From an uncultured Burkholderiales bacterium (GTDB lineage Bacteria; Pseudomonadota; Gammaproteobacteria; Burkholderiales; Burkholderiaceae_C): a stretch of 64,000 nt of DNA. Both the position numbers and the translations under genes were made by a program. The stretch is taken from NCBI GenBank assembly GCA_903820745.1, contig CAIJIT010000296.1, positions 1-64,000 on the forward strand. Direction: 5' to 3'. Shown here piece after piece: positions 42,597-52,525 of this stretch; position 1 is the stretch's first letter, and the number at the start of each line of letters is the position of its first letter. The notes beneath the pieces were generated by a model. That model ran no database searches. It saw only the letters and a list, made by a program, of their open reading frames with translations, and was not told the origin of the DNA.

Positions 42597-44360
42597 ATGG
42601 AGTATGTGGCACACGACGAGACCGCTTATGTCGGACCGGCAGAAATCCCGGAGATGGAGCTCTATCACGCCAAGACATTTCTTGGAAAATACATCTGGAG
42701 CCAGGACGCAAAAGTCATAGCAATCCAGTATGCGGTCACCGCGATCGGCATCGGCTTGGTGGCTCTGGTGCTGTCATGGATGATGCGACTGCAACTGGCC
42801 TTCCCCCATACTTTTTCATTCATCGACCCCAGCAACTACCTTCAGGCTGTGACCATGCACGGCATGATCATGGTGGTCTATCTGCTGACAGCCTTGTTTC
42901 TCGGCGGCTTCGGAAACTACCTGATTCCCCTGATGGTTGGGGCCAGGGATATGGTCTTTCCATATCTGAATATGCTGAGCTTCTGGATTTACCTGTTGGC
43001 CGTGTTGCTGCTGGTGGTGAGTTTCTTCGTGCCTGGCGGGCCGACCGGCGCCGGATGGACGCTATATCCGCCACAGGCCATCCTAAAAGGTACTCCGGGT
43101 GCCACCTGGGGAATCATCTTGATGCTGGTGTCGCTGGCGATGTTCATCATCGGCTTCACCATGGGCGGCTTGAATTACGTCGTGACGATTCTCCAAGCTC
43201 GCACCCGCGGGATGACTTTGATGCGCCTGCCCTTGACGATCTGGGGCATTTTCACTGCCACCATCCTGGCGCTGCTGGCTTTCCCCGCGCTCTTTGTCAG
43301 CGCCATCATGATGCTGCTCGATTTGCTGCTGGGCACCAGTTTCTTCATGCCAGCGCTGGTCTCGATGGGCAAGCAGGCAAGCTACACGGGCGGTAATCCA
43401 CTGTTGTTCCAGCATCTGTTCTGGTTCTTCGGTCACCCCGAGGTCTATATCGTTGCCTTGCCGGCATTCGGCATCGTCTCGGATCTGCTCAGCGTCCACG
43501 CCCGCAAGAACATCTTCGGCTACCGGATGATGGTCTGGGCGATCGTCGGGATTGGCGCCTTGAGCTTCTTCGTCTGGGCCCATCACATGTATGTGAGCGG
43601 GATGAATCCATATTTCGGCTTCTTCTTTGCAACAACGACATTGATCATCGCCATCCCGACCGCCATCAAGGTCTACAACTGGATCCTGACACTCTGGCAG
43701 GGCAATATTCACCTGACAGTGCCGATGCTGTTCGCCATCGGCTTCATCTTCGCATTCCTGCACGGTGGACTGACCGGCTTGTTCCTGGGCAATGTCAGCG
43801 TCAGCGTGCCACTGTCCGACACGATGTTTGTGGTGGCGCATTTCCACATGGTGATGGCGGTTGCACCTGTCATGGTGGTATTCGGTGCCATCTACCACTG
43901 GTACCCGAAGATCACCGGCCGAATGCTTGACGACCGGATGGGAAAAATCCACTTCTGGAGCACATTCCTCGGGACTTATGCCATCTACCTCCCGATGCAT
44001 TACCTCGGTTTCCTTGGTGTGCCAAGGCGCTTCTTTTCAATCGAAGGCACTTCATTCATTCCTGAATCTGCGCATCAACTGAATATAGCGATTACCTTTG
44101 CCGCTTTGTTTGTCGGGATGCTGCAACTGCTCTTCCTCTACAACATTGTCTGGAGTTACTTCAAAGGCAAGCTTGCTGGCCCCAATCCATGGAACGCCAC
44201 GACACTCGAGTGGCAGACAGCAGAAACCCCGCCGCATCATGGCAACTTCGGCGATGAGTTGCCGCTGGTCTACCGTTGGGCCTACGATTACAGCGTGCCC
44301 GGAGTCGCGGCGGATTTCATCCCGCAAAACATGGCGCCGCATGAAGTCGTGCGCAGCTGA
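42597..44360 (+). CDS. ctaD: Cytochrome c oxidase subunit I
   Basis: A 587-residue catalytic subunit with 12 or more helices. Haem a and CuB ligand regions are seen in QAVTMHGMIMVVYLLTALF, LFWFFGHPEVYIVALPAFGI (the GHPEVYI Glu marks an A1-type, D-channel oxidase), WAHHMYVSGMN and VVAHFHMVMA. It is 48 bp downstream of subunit II. It reduces O2 to water with proton pumping. Confidence 0.94.
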   Translation: MEYVAHDETAYVGPAEIPEMELYHAKTFLGKYIWSQDAKVIAIQYAVTAIGIGLVALVLSWMMRLQLAFPHTFSFIDPSNYLQAVTMHGMIMVVYLLTALFLGGFGNYLIPLMVGARDMVFPYLNMLSFWIYLLAVLLLVVSFFVPGGPTGAGWTLYPPQAILKGTPGATWGIILMLVSLAMFIIGFTMGGLNYVVTILQARTRGMTLMRLPLTIWGIFTATILALLAFPALFVSAIMMLLDLLLGTSFFMPALVSMGKQASYTGGNPLLFQHLFWFFGHPEVYIVALPAFGIVSDLLSVHARKNIFGYRMMVWAIVGIGALSFFVWAHHMYVSGMNPYFGFFFATTTLIIAIPTAIKVYNWILTLWQGNIHLTVPMLFAIGFIFAFLHGGLTGLFLGNVSVSVPLSDTMFVVAHFHMVMAVAPVMVVFGAIYHWYPKITGRMLDDRMGKIHFWSTFLGTYAIYLPMHYLGFLGVPRRFFSIEGTSFIPESAHQLNIAITFAALFVGMLQLLFLYNIVWSYFKGKLAGPNPWNATTLEWQTAETPPHHGNFGDELPLVYRWAYDYSVPGVAADFIPQNMAPHEVVRS

Positions 44361-44371
44361 CTCGATCGCAA

Positions 44372-45037
44372 TTGAACGCCATGAATATATTCAACCAACT
44401 GACCGTGAAGCCCTGGGAAATTACCGGGCTGCCGGACCGTAAAACTCAAGCATCAGATAAAAGGCCGCAATCGCCCCAGCGAGTAGCACTGAAGTTTTTC
44501 CTCGGTGTCGTCGCGGTTCTATTCCTTCTGCTGATCTTTGCCTATGCAGGGAGAATGGGCTACGAAGATTGGCGGCCGGTTCCCCAGATAAAGCTGATGT
44601 GGGCGAATTCCCTGGTGCTGTTACTGGCCTGCATGGCCTTTGAGGTTGCCCGTTTTGCGGCCCGGCATGGGCGCCAGAAAATGTTGCGCACCGGGCTGTT
44701 GGCAGCGGGTTTGTTCACTCTGTCATTCTTTTATGGCCAGTTCCTGGCCTGGCAGCAAATGGCATCGCTGTCTTACTTCCAGATAACCAATCCGGCGATC
44801 GCCTTTTTCTACCTGATTACCGGTTTACATGGCCTCCACTTGATCGGCGGTTTGACCGTCTGGGGAAAGACTTGCGTCAAGGTATGGGGGGCATTCGATC
44901 CAGCCAAGGTATTGCAGAGTATCGAACTCTGTACCCTTTACTGGCATTGCTTGTTCTTGGTTTGGCTGGTTCTATTTGGTTTGCTCTTTACAGGCGATAA
45001 CCTGGACATCTTGCTGACCATCTGTGGAATTAGGTAA
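44372..45037 (+). CDS. Cytochrome c oxidase subunit III-like protein (first copy)
   Basis: A 221-residue haem-copper oxidase subunit III family protein with about five helices: FFLGVVAVLFLLLIFAYAGR, MWANSLVLLLACMAFEVARF, LLAAGLFTLSFFYGQFLAWQ, AFFYLITGLHGLHLIGGLTV and the last around residues 190-212. TGLHGLHLIGG contains the conserved H/G segment. It is 11 bp after ctaD and 12 bp before a second subunit III-like gene, the same duplicated arrangement as coxO/coxP. Confidence 0.85.
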   Translation: MNAMNIFNQLTVKPWEITGLPDRKTQASDKRPQSPQRVALKFFLGVVAVLFLLLIFAYAGRMGYEDWRPVPQIKLMWANSLVLLLACMAFEVARFAARHGRQKMLRTGLLAAGLFTLSFFYGQFLAWQQMASLSYFQITNPAIAFFYLITGLHGLHLIGGLTVWGKTCVKVWGAFDPAKVLQSIELCTLYWHCLFLVWLVLFGLLFTGDNLDILLTICGIR

Positions 45038-45049
45038 CGGGACCTGAAA

Positions 45050-45775
45050 ATGACACATATTGCTGCGACAACTCCCATTCACTCCCGAGTGCTTGAGGAG
45101 GGAACAAAAGGCTTCGTCTCTGACTGGTCCTCCGACCAGCTGTCGTTCAAGAAGGTGCCATGGGGCAAGGTGATGATGTGGATTTTCCTCGTCAGTGACA
45201 CCTTCATCTTCAGCATTTTCTTGATTTCCTACATGACGGCCAGGATGTCGACAACGGAGCCCTGGCCCAATCCAAGCGAAGTCTTCGCCTTGACGGTATG
45301 GGGCAAGAAAGTGCCGTTGATACTGATTGCGCTGATGACCTTCATCCTCATCACCAGCAGCGGAACGATGGCCATGGCAGTCAATTTCGGCTATCGAAAA
45401 GACCGCAAGACAACCTTCATCCTGTTGTTGATCACGGCCTTGCTGGGGGCTTCATTCGTCGGCATGCAGGCGTTCGAATGGAGCAAATTGATTCTCGAGG
45501 AAGGCGTCAGGCCTTGGTCCAACCCGATGGGTGCCGCGCAGTTCGGATCGGTATTTTTCATGATTACCGGCTTCCATGGAACCCATGTGACGATCGGTGT
45601 AATTTTCCTGTTTATCGTCGCATTCAAGGTTCTCCGTGGAGATCTTGATCATGAGAGACCGGGGTTCCTGACAGGCCGGAAAGGCAATTATGAAATAGTC
45701 GAAATAATTGGCCTGTATTGGCACTTCGTTGACCTTGTCTGGGTATTTATTTTCGCATTCTTCTATCTTTGGTAG
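45050..45775 (+). CDS. Cytochrome c oxidase subunit III (second copy)
   Basis: A 241-residue subunit III. Helices include VMMWIFLVSDTFIFSIFLIS (WxFLxSD motif), VPLILIALMTFILITSSGTM, TTFILLLITALLGASFVGMQ and FFMITGFHGTHVTIGVIFLF. The closing GLYWHFVDLVWVFIFAFFYL (WHFVD) is diagnostic. It is followed 8 bp later by subunit IV. Confidence 0.92.
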   Translation: MTHIAATTPIHSRVLEEGTKGFVSDWSSDQLSFKKVPWGKVMMWIFLVSDTFIFSIFLISYMTARMSTTEPWPNPSEVFALTVWGKKVPLILIALMTFILITSSGTMAMAVNFGYRKDRKTTFILLLITALLGASFVGMQAFEWSKLILEEGVRPWSNPMGAAQFGSVFFMITGFHGTHVTIGVIFLFIVAFKVLRGDLDHERPGFLTGRKGNYEIVEIIGLYWHFVDLVWVFIFAFFYLW

Positions 45776-45783
45776 GATCAAAC

Positions 45784-46101
45784 ATGAGTCAAACTGATAA
45801 TCAGCAACACTCGATAGGCATCTATCTCAAGATCTGGCTGTTGCTGTTCGTACTCAGTACAGCCTCCTATATGGTGGACTACCTCCATCTCCATGGCTAT
45901 TTGCGCTGGTCCTTGATCATCATCTTCATGCTGCTGAAAGCCGGCTTGATCGTCGGCGTCTTCATGCACATGATGTGGGAGCGCCTCGCCTTGATTTACG
46001 CCATCTTGTTGCCACCGTTGCTATTGCTCTCGTTCATCGGTATCGGGGCACTTGAAGCAGATTATGCATTTTTCTCAAGAAGTATCTTCTTCCTAAAGTA
46101 G
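45784..46101 (+). CDS. Cytochrome c oxidase subunit IV-like membrane protein
   Basis: A 105-residue protein with three hydrophobic helices: IGIYLKIWLLLFVLSTASYM, SLIIIFMLLKAGLIVGVFMH and ALIYAILLPPLLLLSFIGIG. The K-A-x-x-V-x-x-x-F-M-H motif (LKAGLIVGVFMHMMWE) matches the prokaryotic COX4 family. The ATG at 45784 is used; an in-frame ATG at 45769 overlaps the preceding gene. It is an accessory or stability subunit. Confidence 0.88.
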   Translation: MSQTDNQQHSIGIYLKIWLLLFVLSTASYMVDYLHLHGYLRWSLIIIFMLLKAGLIVGVFMHMMWERLALIYAILLPPLLLLSFIGIGALEADYAFFSRSIFFLK

Positions 46102-46167
46102 ATAATACATAAAGCCAGCAGTTTTGCTGTATGCGTCCGTGCTTGTCAACGCTCTGTAGAATGAGAT

Positions 46168-46677
46168 ATGGTCATGCTCCGAAATAAATATATCGTTCAT
46201 TTTTCCGTTATCTTTGGAAGTTTTCTGGCAATTTCCATCTTCAGTTTTCTGCTTGTCGATCACCATTTGACAAATCCGGATCGCATCAATCGAGCCCGCG
46301 CCAACTTGCTCGGCAATGGGCAAAGCGTATCGGACCGGATCAAGCCCGTCGGGAATGTGAGTATGGAGGAAGCCGCGCCGCAACTCGCGTCCAATACCCC
46401 CTCGGTCGAGGCACCGTCAGCAGCGCGTGATGCAGCACAAATCTATAGCCAGAGTTGCGGGGCCTGCCATGCCGCGGGTATCGCCGGGGCCCCGAAAGTC
46501 GGCGATCAAGCGCAATGGAAGCCGAGAATTTCCAAGGGTATCAAAATTTTGTATACGAGCGCCTTGAACGGCATTCAGGGCGCGGGCGGGGTGATGCCCG
46601 CGAAAGGCGGAAATGCGGCCCTGCCTGACGCCGAGATCAAGGCCGTAGTCGATTATATGGTGGCTCAAGCTAAGTAA
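46168..46677 (+). CDS. Membrane-anchored c5-type cytochrome c
   Basis: A 169-residue protein with an uncleaved N-terminal helix (YIVHFSVIFGSFLAISIFSF), a linker to about residue 85, and a cytochrome c5-like domain with CGACH (SQSCGACHAAGIAGAPKVGD) and the methionine-ligand region GGVMPAKGG. A likely electron carrier to the oxidase encoded upstream (inferred from position). Confidence 0.87.
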   Translation: MVMLRNKYIVHFSVIFGSFLAISIFSFLLVDHHLTNPDRINRARANLLGNGQSVSDRIKPVGNVSMEEAAPQLASNTPSVEAPSAARDAAQIYSQSCGACHAAGIAGAPKVGDQAQWKPRISKGIKILYTSALNGIQGAGGVMPAKGGNAALPDAEIKAVVDYMVAQAK

Positions 46678-46730
46678 ATAGGCAGCGATATTTCGTTCAC
46701 GACGGAAATTTAGGCAAAGGAAATCATCCA

Positions 46731-47291
46731 ATGATGATGCAGCGGCAATATTTCATTTGCAATAGCTTGAACGAGTTGGAAAAATTTGAGGAACAACTCG
46801 AGTCGGGTGGAATTTCAGTGCCGCAACTTCATGTCTTGAGCGCTGATGATGGCGAAGTGGCAAAACATCAGCATCTGCATGAAGTTCAATCGATCATGAA
46901 GGTCGATCTGGTACACGCCAGTTTGCAGGGCGCCGCGGTGGGCGTTGCACTCTCAGTCACGGTGGTACTCGTGGCCCATCTGTTCGATTTGACCAATTCA
47001 GCCGCCGGATGGACGCCATTCGCCTTTCTGATGATGATCTTGATGGGTTTTTGCACCTGGGAAGGTGGCTTCATAGGGATTCAAAGGAAGAATTATAAAT
47101 TCGCCCGATTCGAGGAATTTCTGGCAGCCGGTCAGCATGTTTTCTTTGTTGATCTGGAGCCGGGCCAGAAAACCATTCTCGAGGAAGTACTGAAGATCCA
47201 TCCAAATATTCTTCCGGCAGGTTCGGAGCCCTATTCCCAGCATTGGCTGATCATCCTGCAACGAAAATTTGGTGTGATTCGGCACTCGTGA
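46731..47291 (+). CDS. Conserved two-helix membrane protein of unknown function
   Basis: A 186-residue protein. An N-terminal soluble part ([20 protein letters not shown], then [18 protein letters not shown]) has a region of His residues ([10 protein letters not shown]). Two helices follow ([20 protein letters not shown], then [20 protein letters not shown]), then a C-terminal soluble tail with [21 protein letters not shown] do not assign a function. Position between oxidase genes and haem O synthase suggests a role in oxidase assembly or regulation, but this is only context. Confidence 0.7.
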   Translation: MMMQRQYFICNSLNELEKFEEQLESGGISVPQLHVLSADDGEVAKHQHLHEVQSIMKVDLVHASLQGAAVGVALSVTVVLVAHLFDLTNSAAGWTPFAFLMMILMGFCTWEGGFIGIQRKNYKFARFEEFLAAGQHVFFVDLEPGQKTILEEVLKIHPNILPAGSEPYSQHWLIILQRKFGVIRHS

Positions 47292-47407
47292 CGGCGCTTG
47301 AGGCGCATTGCCCAGATGGCCAGAAGCCGAATGCCGGCGCTATTCCTGTCACGTCCAAACCAAGATTTGGATATAGAGGCACCAACAACCGCAACGGGGG
47401 TCGCTGC

Positions 47408-48304
47408 ATGAACGCCATCTTCAGGCCAACACAATCCGTTTTTTTGCAGCAGCTTTATGCGCTGACGAAACCGCGGGTGGTGCAGCTGATTGTCTTTTGC
47501 GCATTGATCGGGATGGTTCTGGCGGTTCCAGGTTGGCCCTCAGGGGAAGAGATACAACGCGGACTGCTGGCCTGCCTGGGCATCTGGCTGGCCGCAGCGG
47601 CAGCGGCGGTTTTCAACTGCCTGGTCGAAAAAGGTATCGACGCGAAGATGAAACGCACGGCTTGGCGGGCGACCGCCAAGGGTGATTTGCACAATGGTCT
47701 GGTGCTGCTGTTTTCCATCCTTCTCTGCACCATTGGTTCAGCCTTGTTGTACGTCTGGGTGAACCCGTTGACGATGTGGCTGACTCTCGCGACATTTGTC
47801 GGCTACGCGGTGATTTACACGGTCATTCTCAAGCCCTTGACACCCTTGAATATTGTCATCGGCGGCGCTTCGGGCGCGATGCCGCCGGTGCTCGGATGGA
47901 CCGCCATGACCGGTCAGATCGGCCCGGAAGCGCTGCTGCTATTTCTGATAATTTTCCTCTGGACTCCGCCGCATTTCTGGGCCCTTGCGCTCTACCGGGT
48001 GGAGGAATACAGAAAATCCGGCCTGCCCATGCTGCCGGTGACACATGGCAGCCAGTTCACTCGACTACAGATTTTGCTTTACACCATTGTCCTGTTCGCG
48101 GCCTGCCTGATGCCATTTGTATACGGCATGAGTTCATGGCTGTATCTGGCAGCGGCCGCCCTTCTCAGCATCGGATTTTGCTGGTACGGATTCAGGCTCT
48201 GGTGCTCCTATTCAGATGAACTGGCACGCAGTACTTTCAGGTTTTCCTTGCTTCACCTGAGCCTGCTCTTTACGGCCCTTCTGCTGGATCATTACCTCTG
48301 CTGA
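47408..48304 (+). CDS. ctaB: Protohaem IX farnesyltransferase (haem O synthase)
   Basis: A 298-residue UbiA-family prenyltransferase making haem O from haem B and farnesyl diphosphate, the first step to haem A for the oxidase upstream. Features: [20 protein letters not shown], the Asp-containing motif [35 protein letters not shown] and [20 protein letters not shown]. The ATG at 47408 after GGGGG is chosen; the frame extends upstream into the previous gene but without family similarity. Confidence 0.93.
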   Translation: MNAIFRPTQSVFLQQLYALTKPRVVQLIVFCALIGMVLAVPGWPSGEEIQRGLLACLGIWLAAAAAAVFNCLVEKGIDAKMKRTAWRATAKGDLHNGLVLLFSILLCTIGSALLYVWVNPLTMWLTLATFVGYAVIYTVILKPLTPLNIVIGGASGAMPPVLGWTAMTGQIGPEALLLFLIIFLWTPPHFWALALYRVEEYRKSGLPMLPVTHGSQFTRLQILLYTIVLFAACLMPFVYGMSSWLYLAAAALLSIGFCWYGFRLWCSYSDELARSTFRFSLLHLSLLFTALLLDHYLC

Positions 48305-48647
48305 GGACTCGACAAATCGGGCTTGAAGTGATCGACGTGGTTGATATCGGATCAGCCTGAATGGGTAGAACGACGTCCGGCTTCAATCGGTCAAACCTCA
48401 AACTGAATGCCCAGACTCAGTCCCTCGCGATTGACCGACCCCATACGCGAGCGTTCGAACAACCGGTGGCGGCTCGAGTTCGCTAATCCGGGCGTCGTCT
48501 TCCGACGTGTTGCAGCCTGGCTAGCTCATTGCTAAACCGATTTAAATTTTTATATTTCCATAAAAAACAGAATTTTATTCGTGGAAATATCGATCATTAT
48601 CTGCCTGCTCTCCAAAAATAGTCAAACAAGCTGATTGCAGGCATACC
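48305..48647. other. Intergenic region upstream of putA
   Basis: 343 bp with no supported gene. The last 110 bp are AT-rich and carry an inverted repeat, ATATTTCCA (48552-48560) and TGGAAATAT (48582-48590), 58 bp before the putA start. A minus-strand 45-codon frame ending at 48391 has an outer-membrane-like tail (GLSLGIQFEV) but no start or upstream continuation. Confidence 0.55.
48552..48590 (+). promoter_or_regulatory. Inverted repeat in the putA promoter region
   Basis: Perfect 9-bp arms ATATTTCCA/TGGAAATAT are separated by 21 AT-rich bases, centred about 77 bp upstream of putA. Spacing and composition suit an Lrp-type or other dimeric regulator. This is inferred; no footprint is known. 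Confidence 0.45.
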
Positions 48648-51600
48648 ATGACGACATCGCTTCAAGCTGCTGCACCGAAGGCTGCCGACCCGCTGGACGG
48701 CCCCTTGCAACGTTCGCCGCTGCGCGAGGCGATCAATGCAAGCTGGCGCAAGCCGGAAACCGACTTGCTGCCGGATCTGCTGGACCTGGCCCGCATCAGC
48801 CCGACCCTGCAGGAAAAAATCCAGCGTCTGGCGGGCGAGCTGGCAAGCCGGTTGCGCTTGCGCAAGCCCGCCACCGGTCGTGCCGGACTGGTGCAGGGCC
48901 TGCTGCAGGAATATGCGCTGTCCTCGCAGGAAGGCGTGGCGCTGATGTGCTTGGCCGAGGCACTGCTGCGGATTCCCGACGCCGAAACACGTAACGCGCT
49001 GATTCGCGACAAGATCAGCCAGGGCGAATGGATCAGCCACCTCGGCCGCAGCCCGTCGCTGTTTGTCAATGCAGCGACCTGGGGGCTGCTGCTGACCGGC
49101 AAGCTGGTCAGTACACACAACGAAGCAGGACTGAACAGCAAGCTCGGCAACCTGATCCGCCAGGGCGGCGAACCGTTGATCCGCAAGGGCGTTGACCTAG
49201 CCATGAAGATGATGGGCGAGCAGTTCGTCAGCGGCGAAACCATCGCGCTGGCGCTGCAGCAGGCCCGCAAGCTTGAAGCGCAAGGGTTCAGCTATTCCTA
49301 CGACATGCTGGGCGAGGCGGCGCTGACTGCCGAGGATGCAGCCGGCTATCTAGCGGCCTACGAGACCGGCATCCATGCAATCGGGGCTGCCGCCCAAGGC
49401 CGGGGCTTGTACGACAGCGCCGGCATTTCAATCAAGCTGTCGGCCCTGCATCCACGTTACAGTCGCGCTCAGTACCAGCGCGTGATGAGCGAGCTGTATC
49501 CGGTGCTGCTGAGGTTGACCTTGCTGGCCAGGCATTACGGCATCGGCCTGAACATCGATGCCGAAGAGTCCGATCGGCTTGATCTGTCGCTGGACCTGCT
49601 CGAGCGGCTTTGCCTGGCGCCCGAGTTGCAGGGTTTCGATGGCATCGGCTTCGTCATTCAGGCCTATCAGAAACGCTGCGTCCCGGTGGTCGACTTCCTG
49701 ATCGAGCTGGCCCGCCGCAGCCGGCATCGCTTGATGATCAGGCTGGTCAAAGGGGCCTACTGGGACAGCGAAATCAAGCGCGCCCAGCAAGACGGCATGA
49801 CCGACTTTCCGGTCTACACGCGCAAGGTCTATACCGATCTGTCCTACCTGGCTTGCGCGCGCAAGTTGCTGGCTGCCCCCGAGGAAATTTACCCACAGTT
49901 CGCGACCCACAACGCCCAGACGCTGGCGGCTGTTTATCAACTGGCCAACCCGGATCGCTACCGTGACGGTCAGTATGAGTTTCAATGCCTGCATGGCATG
50001 GGTGAGGCGCTTTACGAACAAGTGGTGGGGCCGACAAGCCAGGGCAAGCTGGGCCGCATTTGCCGCATCTATGCGCCGGTGGGCAACCATCAGACCCTGC
50101 TCGCCTATCTGGTGCGGCGCCTGCTTGAAAACGGCGCCAACAGCAGTTTCGTGAACCAGGCCGCCGACCCATCGGTCGCGATCGAGAAGCTGGTGGAAGA
50201 CCCGCTCGAGACGGTCAACAAGATCGCCGCAGCTGAAGGCAGGATCGGTCTGCCACATCCGGCGATTGCGCTGCCGCCGCAGCTCTACGGCAGCTTACGC
50301 ACCAACTCGCTGGGCTTTGATCTGGCCGACGAATCCTGTCTGGCTCAACTCTCAAGTTTGCAGCAAATCGCGGCAAATGATCATTCGGCCGGCCCGATGC
50401 TGGCAAAACCGACCGCGCGCTCGGGCAGCCCTCATCCGGTCTTCAACCCGGCTGATCGCAGCGAGCAACTCGGGCTGGTGCAGGACGCCGATGCGGCCGA
50501 TGTCGATTCCGCTTTGGCAGCCGCAGCATTGTTCGCACCCGAATGGGCGGCCATGCCAGCGGGCGAGCGCGCAGCCATCCTGCAGCGCGCGGCCGATTCA
50601 ATGCAGGCCGAGCTGCTGCCGCTGATGATGCTGCTGATGCGTGAGGCCGGCAAGACAGCGGCCAACGCGGTCGGCGAGGTGCGCGAAGCGATCGATTTTC
50701 TGCGCTATTACGCCGCCCAAATTCGCGATTGTTTTGACAACCGGACCCATCATCCGCTGGGCCCGGTGCTCTGCATCAGCCCCTGGAACTTCCCGCTGGC
50801 GATCTTCACTGGTCAGGTGGCAGCCGCCTTGGCTGCAGGCAACACGGTGCTGGCCAAGCCGGCCGAACAAACACCGCTGGTCGCGGCGCAAGCTGTGCGT
50901 TTGCTCTGGCGCGCCGGCGTGCCGCAAGCAGCGCTGCAATTGCTGCCCGGTCAGGGCGAAACCGTCGGCGCGCAACTGGCCGGCGATCGACGCATTCAAG
51001 GCCTGATCTTCACCGGATCGACTGCGGTCGCGCGGACCTTGCAGCGCAATCTGGCTGACCGCTTGGGGCGGACCGGTCAGCCCTTGCCCTTGATCGCTGA
51101 AACCGGCGGCCAGAACGCGATGATCGTCGACTCTTCGGCCTTGACTGAGCAGGTGGTCAACGATGTGATCGTTTCTGCCTTTGACAGCGCCGGTCAGCGC
51201 TGCTCGGCGCTGCGCCTGCTCTGCCTGCAAGAAGATTGTGCCGACCGCGTCATCACCATGCTCAAAGGCGCCATGGCCGAGCAGCGGATCGGCAATCCAG
51301 CCCTCCTGGCCGTTGACATCGGCCCGGTAATCGACGCGGCCGCGCAGGACAACATCCTGACCCACATCGAGGCGATGCGCGCCAAAGGCCATGAAGTCTT
51401 CCAGCAGGGACGCCTTGCTGCAGCTGACCTCGACCAAGGCAGCTACATCTTGCCGACGCTGATCGAGATCAATGCCATCAGCGAACTGGGCGGTGAAGTG
51501 TTCGGCCCGGTGCTACATCTGCTGCGCTACCGTCGCCGCGATCTGGGCCTGCTGATCGAGCAGATCAATGCCACCGGCTATGGCCTGACCCTGGGCTTGC

Positions 51601-52406
51601 ACACAAGGATCGACGAGACGATTGCCCAGGTCGTCAGCCACTCGCATGCCGGCAACCAATATGTGAACCGCAATATGGTCGGCGCGGTGGTCGGGGTACA
51701 GCCCTTCGGCGGCGAAGGGTTGTCTGGCACGGGGCCCAAGGCCGGCGGTCCGCTCTACCAATACCGCCTGCTTTCCAGCCGACCGGCCGATGCGATGCGG
51801 CGCGCGCTTGAATGGACCGATCGGCAACAGGACCCGCGCAATCAACCGCAACTGATGGCTGGCGCCTTGCTGGACTTGCATGCCTGGGCAAATTCGCAAG
51901 GCCGGGCCGAACTGGCCCAAGCCTGCCAGGATCATGCCGCCACTGCCTGCAGCCAGGCAAACGTGCAGCTGCCCGGCGCTACGGGCGAGGACAACCGCTA
52001 TTCGCTGCAACCGCGCGCGCAGGTGCTTTGCCTGGCTTCAAACGACGATGACTTGCTGCTGCAACTGGCGGCCTTGCTGGCCGTCGGCAGCCGCGCCGTC
52101 TGGCCGGACAGCAACTCGGCAATGCAGCGGTTGCTGCCGGCCAGCGTGGCCGCCCGAATCGATGTGGTCGAAGACTGGCGCTCGGGCCAAGCCAGCTACC
52201 AGTTGGTCATGCACCAGGGCGACGATCAATTGCTGCTCAAGGTCTGCAAAGCCATGACCGAGCGCGGAGGTGAGATCGTCAGCGTCCAGACCAGCGTCAA
52301 TGGCAACTGGCCGCTGGAACGCCTGGTCTTTGAGCGCTCGCTGAGCATCAACACCGCCGCTGCCGGTGGCAATGCCAGCCTGATGACCTTGGGATGCTCT
52401 GCATAG
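48648..52406 (+). CDS. putA: Bifunctional proline dehydrogenase/P5C dehydrogenase (PutA)
   Basis: A 1252-residue enzyme oxidising proline to glutamate with FAD and NAD+. The PRODH barrel (about 90-480) shows NIDAEESDRLDLSLDLLER, MIRLVKGAYWDSEIKRAQ, FATHNAQTL and RLLENGANSSFVNQ. The P5CDH domain (about 560-1040) shows ISPWNFPLAIFTGQVAAALA, ETGGQNAMIVDSSA and the catalytic Cys in AGQRCSALRLLCL. A C-terminal PutA-type domain follows. The N-terminus lacks the ribbon-helix-helix domain of E. coli PutA, so this is a non-DNA-binding form and needs another regulator. A poor ribosome site precedes the ATG. Confidence 0.95.
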   Translation: MTTSLQAAAPKAADPLDGPLQRSPLREAINASWRKPETDLLPDLLDLARISPTLQEKIQRLAGELASRLRLRKPATGRAGLVQGLLQEYALSSQEGVALMCLAEALLRIPDAETRNALIRDKISQGEWISHLGRSPSLFVNAATWGLLLTGKLVSTHNEAGLNSKLGNLIRQGGEPLIRKGVDLAMKMMGEQFVSGETIALALQQARKLEAQGFSYSYDMLGEAALTAEDAAGYLAAYETGIHAIGAAAQGRGLYDSAGISIKLSALHPRYSRAQYQRVMSELYPVLLRLTLLARHYGIGLNIDAEESDRLDLSLDLLERLCLAPELQGFDGIGFVIQAYQKRCVPVVDFLIELARRSRHRLMIRLVKGAYWDSEIKRAQQDGMTDFPVYTRKVYTDLSYLACARKLLAAPEEIYPQFATHNAQTLAAVYQLANPDRYRDGQYEFQCLHGMGEALYEQVVGPTSQGKLGRICRIYAPVGNHQTLLAYLVRRLLENGANSSFVNQAADPSVAIEKLVEDPLETVNKIAAAEGRIGLPHPAIALPPQLYGSLRTNSLGFDLADESCLAQLSSLQQIAANDHSAGPMLAKPTARSGSPHPVFNPADRSEQLGLVQDADAADVDSALAAAALFAPEWAAMPAGERAAILQRAADSMQAELLPLMMLLMREAGKTAANAVGEVREAIDFLRYYAAQIRDCFDNRTHHPLGPVLCISPWNFPLAIFTGQVAAALAAGNTVLAKPAEQTPLVAAQAVRLLWRAGVPQAALQLLPGQGETVGAQLAGDRRIQGLIFTGSTAVARTLQRNLADRLGRTGQPLPLIAETGGQNAMIVDSSALTEQVVNDVIVSAFDSAGQRCSALRLLCLQEDCADRVITMLKGAMAEQRIGNPALLAVDIGPVIDAAAQDNILTHIEAMRAKGHEVFQQGRLAAADLDQGSYILPTLIEINAISELGGEVFGPVLHLLRYRRRDLGLLIEQINATGYGLTLGLHTRIDETIAQVVSHSHAGNQYVNRNMVGAVVGVQPFGGEGLSGTGPKAGGPLYQYRLLSSRPADAMRRALEWTDRQQDPRNQPQLMAGALLDLHAWANSQGRAELAQACQDHAATACSQANVQLPGATGEDNRYSLQPRAQVLCLASNDDDLLLQLAALLAVGSRAVWPDSNSAMQRLLPASVAARIDVVEDWRSGQASYQLVMHQGDDQLLLKVCKAMTERGGEIVSVQTSVNGNWPLERLVFERSLSINTAAAGGNASLMTLGCSA

Positions 52407-52525
52407 CTCAACGCGAGCGGGTGCGGTGCGGAACGGGATGGGATGCAAGGCGCATTTTGCAGCCAATAGCGCGTGCTATTGGCAATAAATGCAACGCCGC
52501 ATACCGCCCGAGGCCGCGCCAGCAC

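Noticed and set aside
48391-48525. A 45-codon minus-strand frame ending in an outer-membrane-like strand (GLSLGIQFEV)
   Set aside because: No start codon with a ribosome site and an in-frame stop just upstream. It could be a decayed gene end, but the evidence is too thin to annotate.
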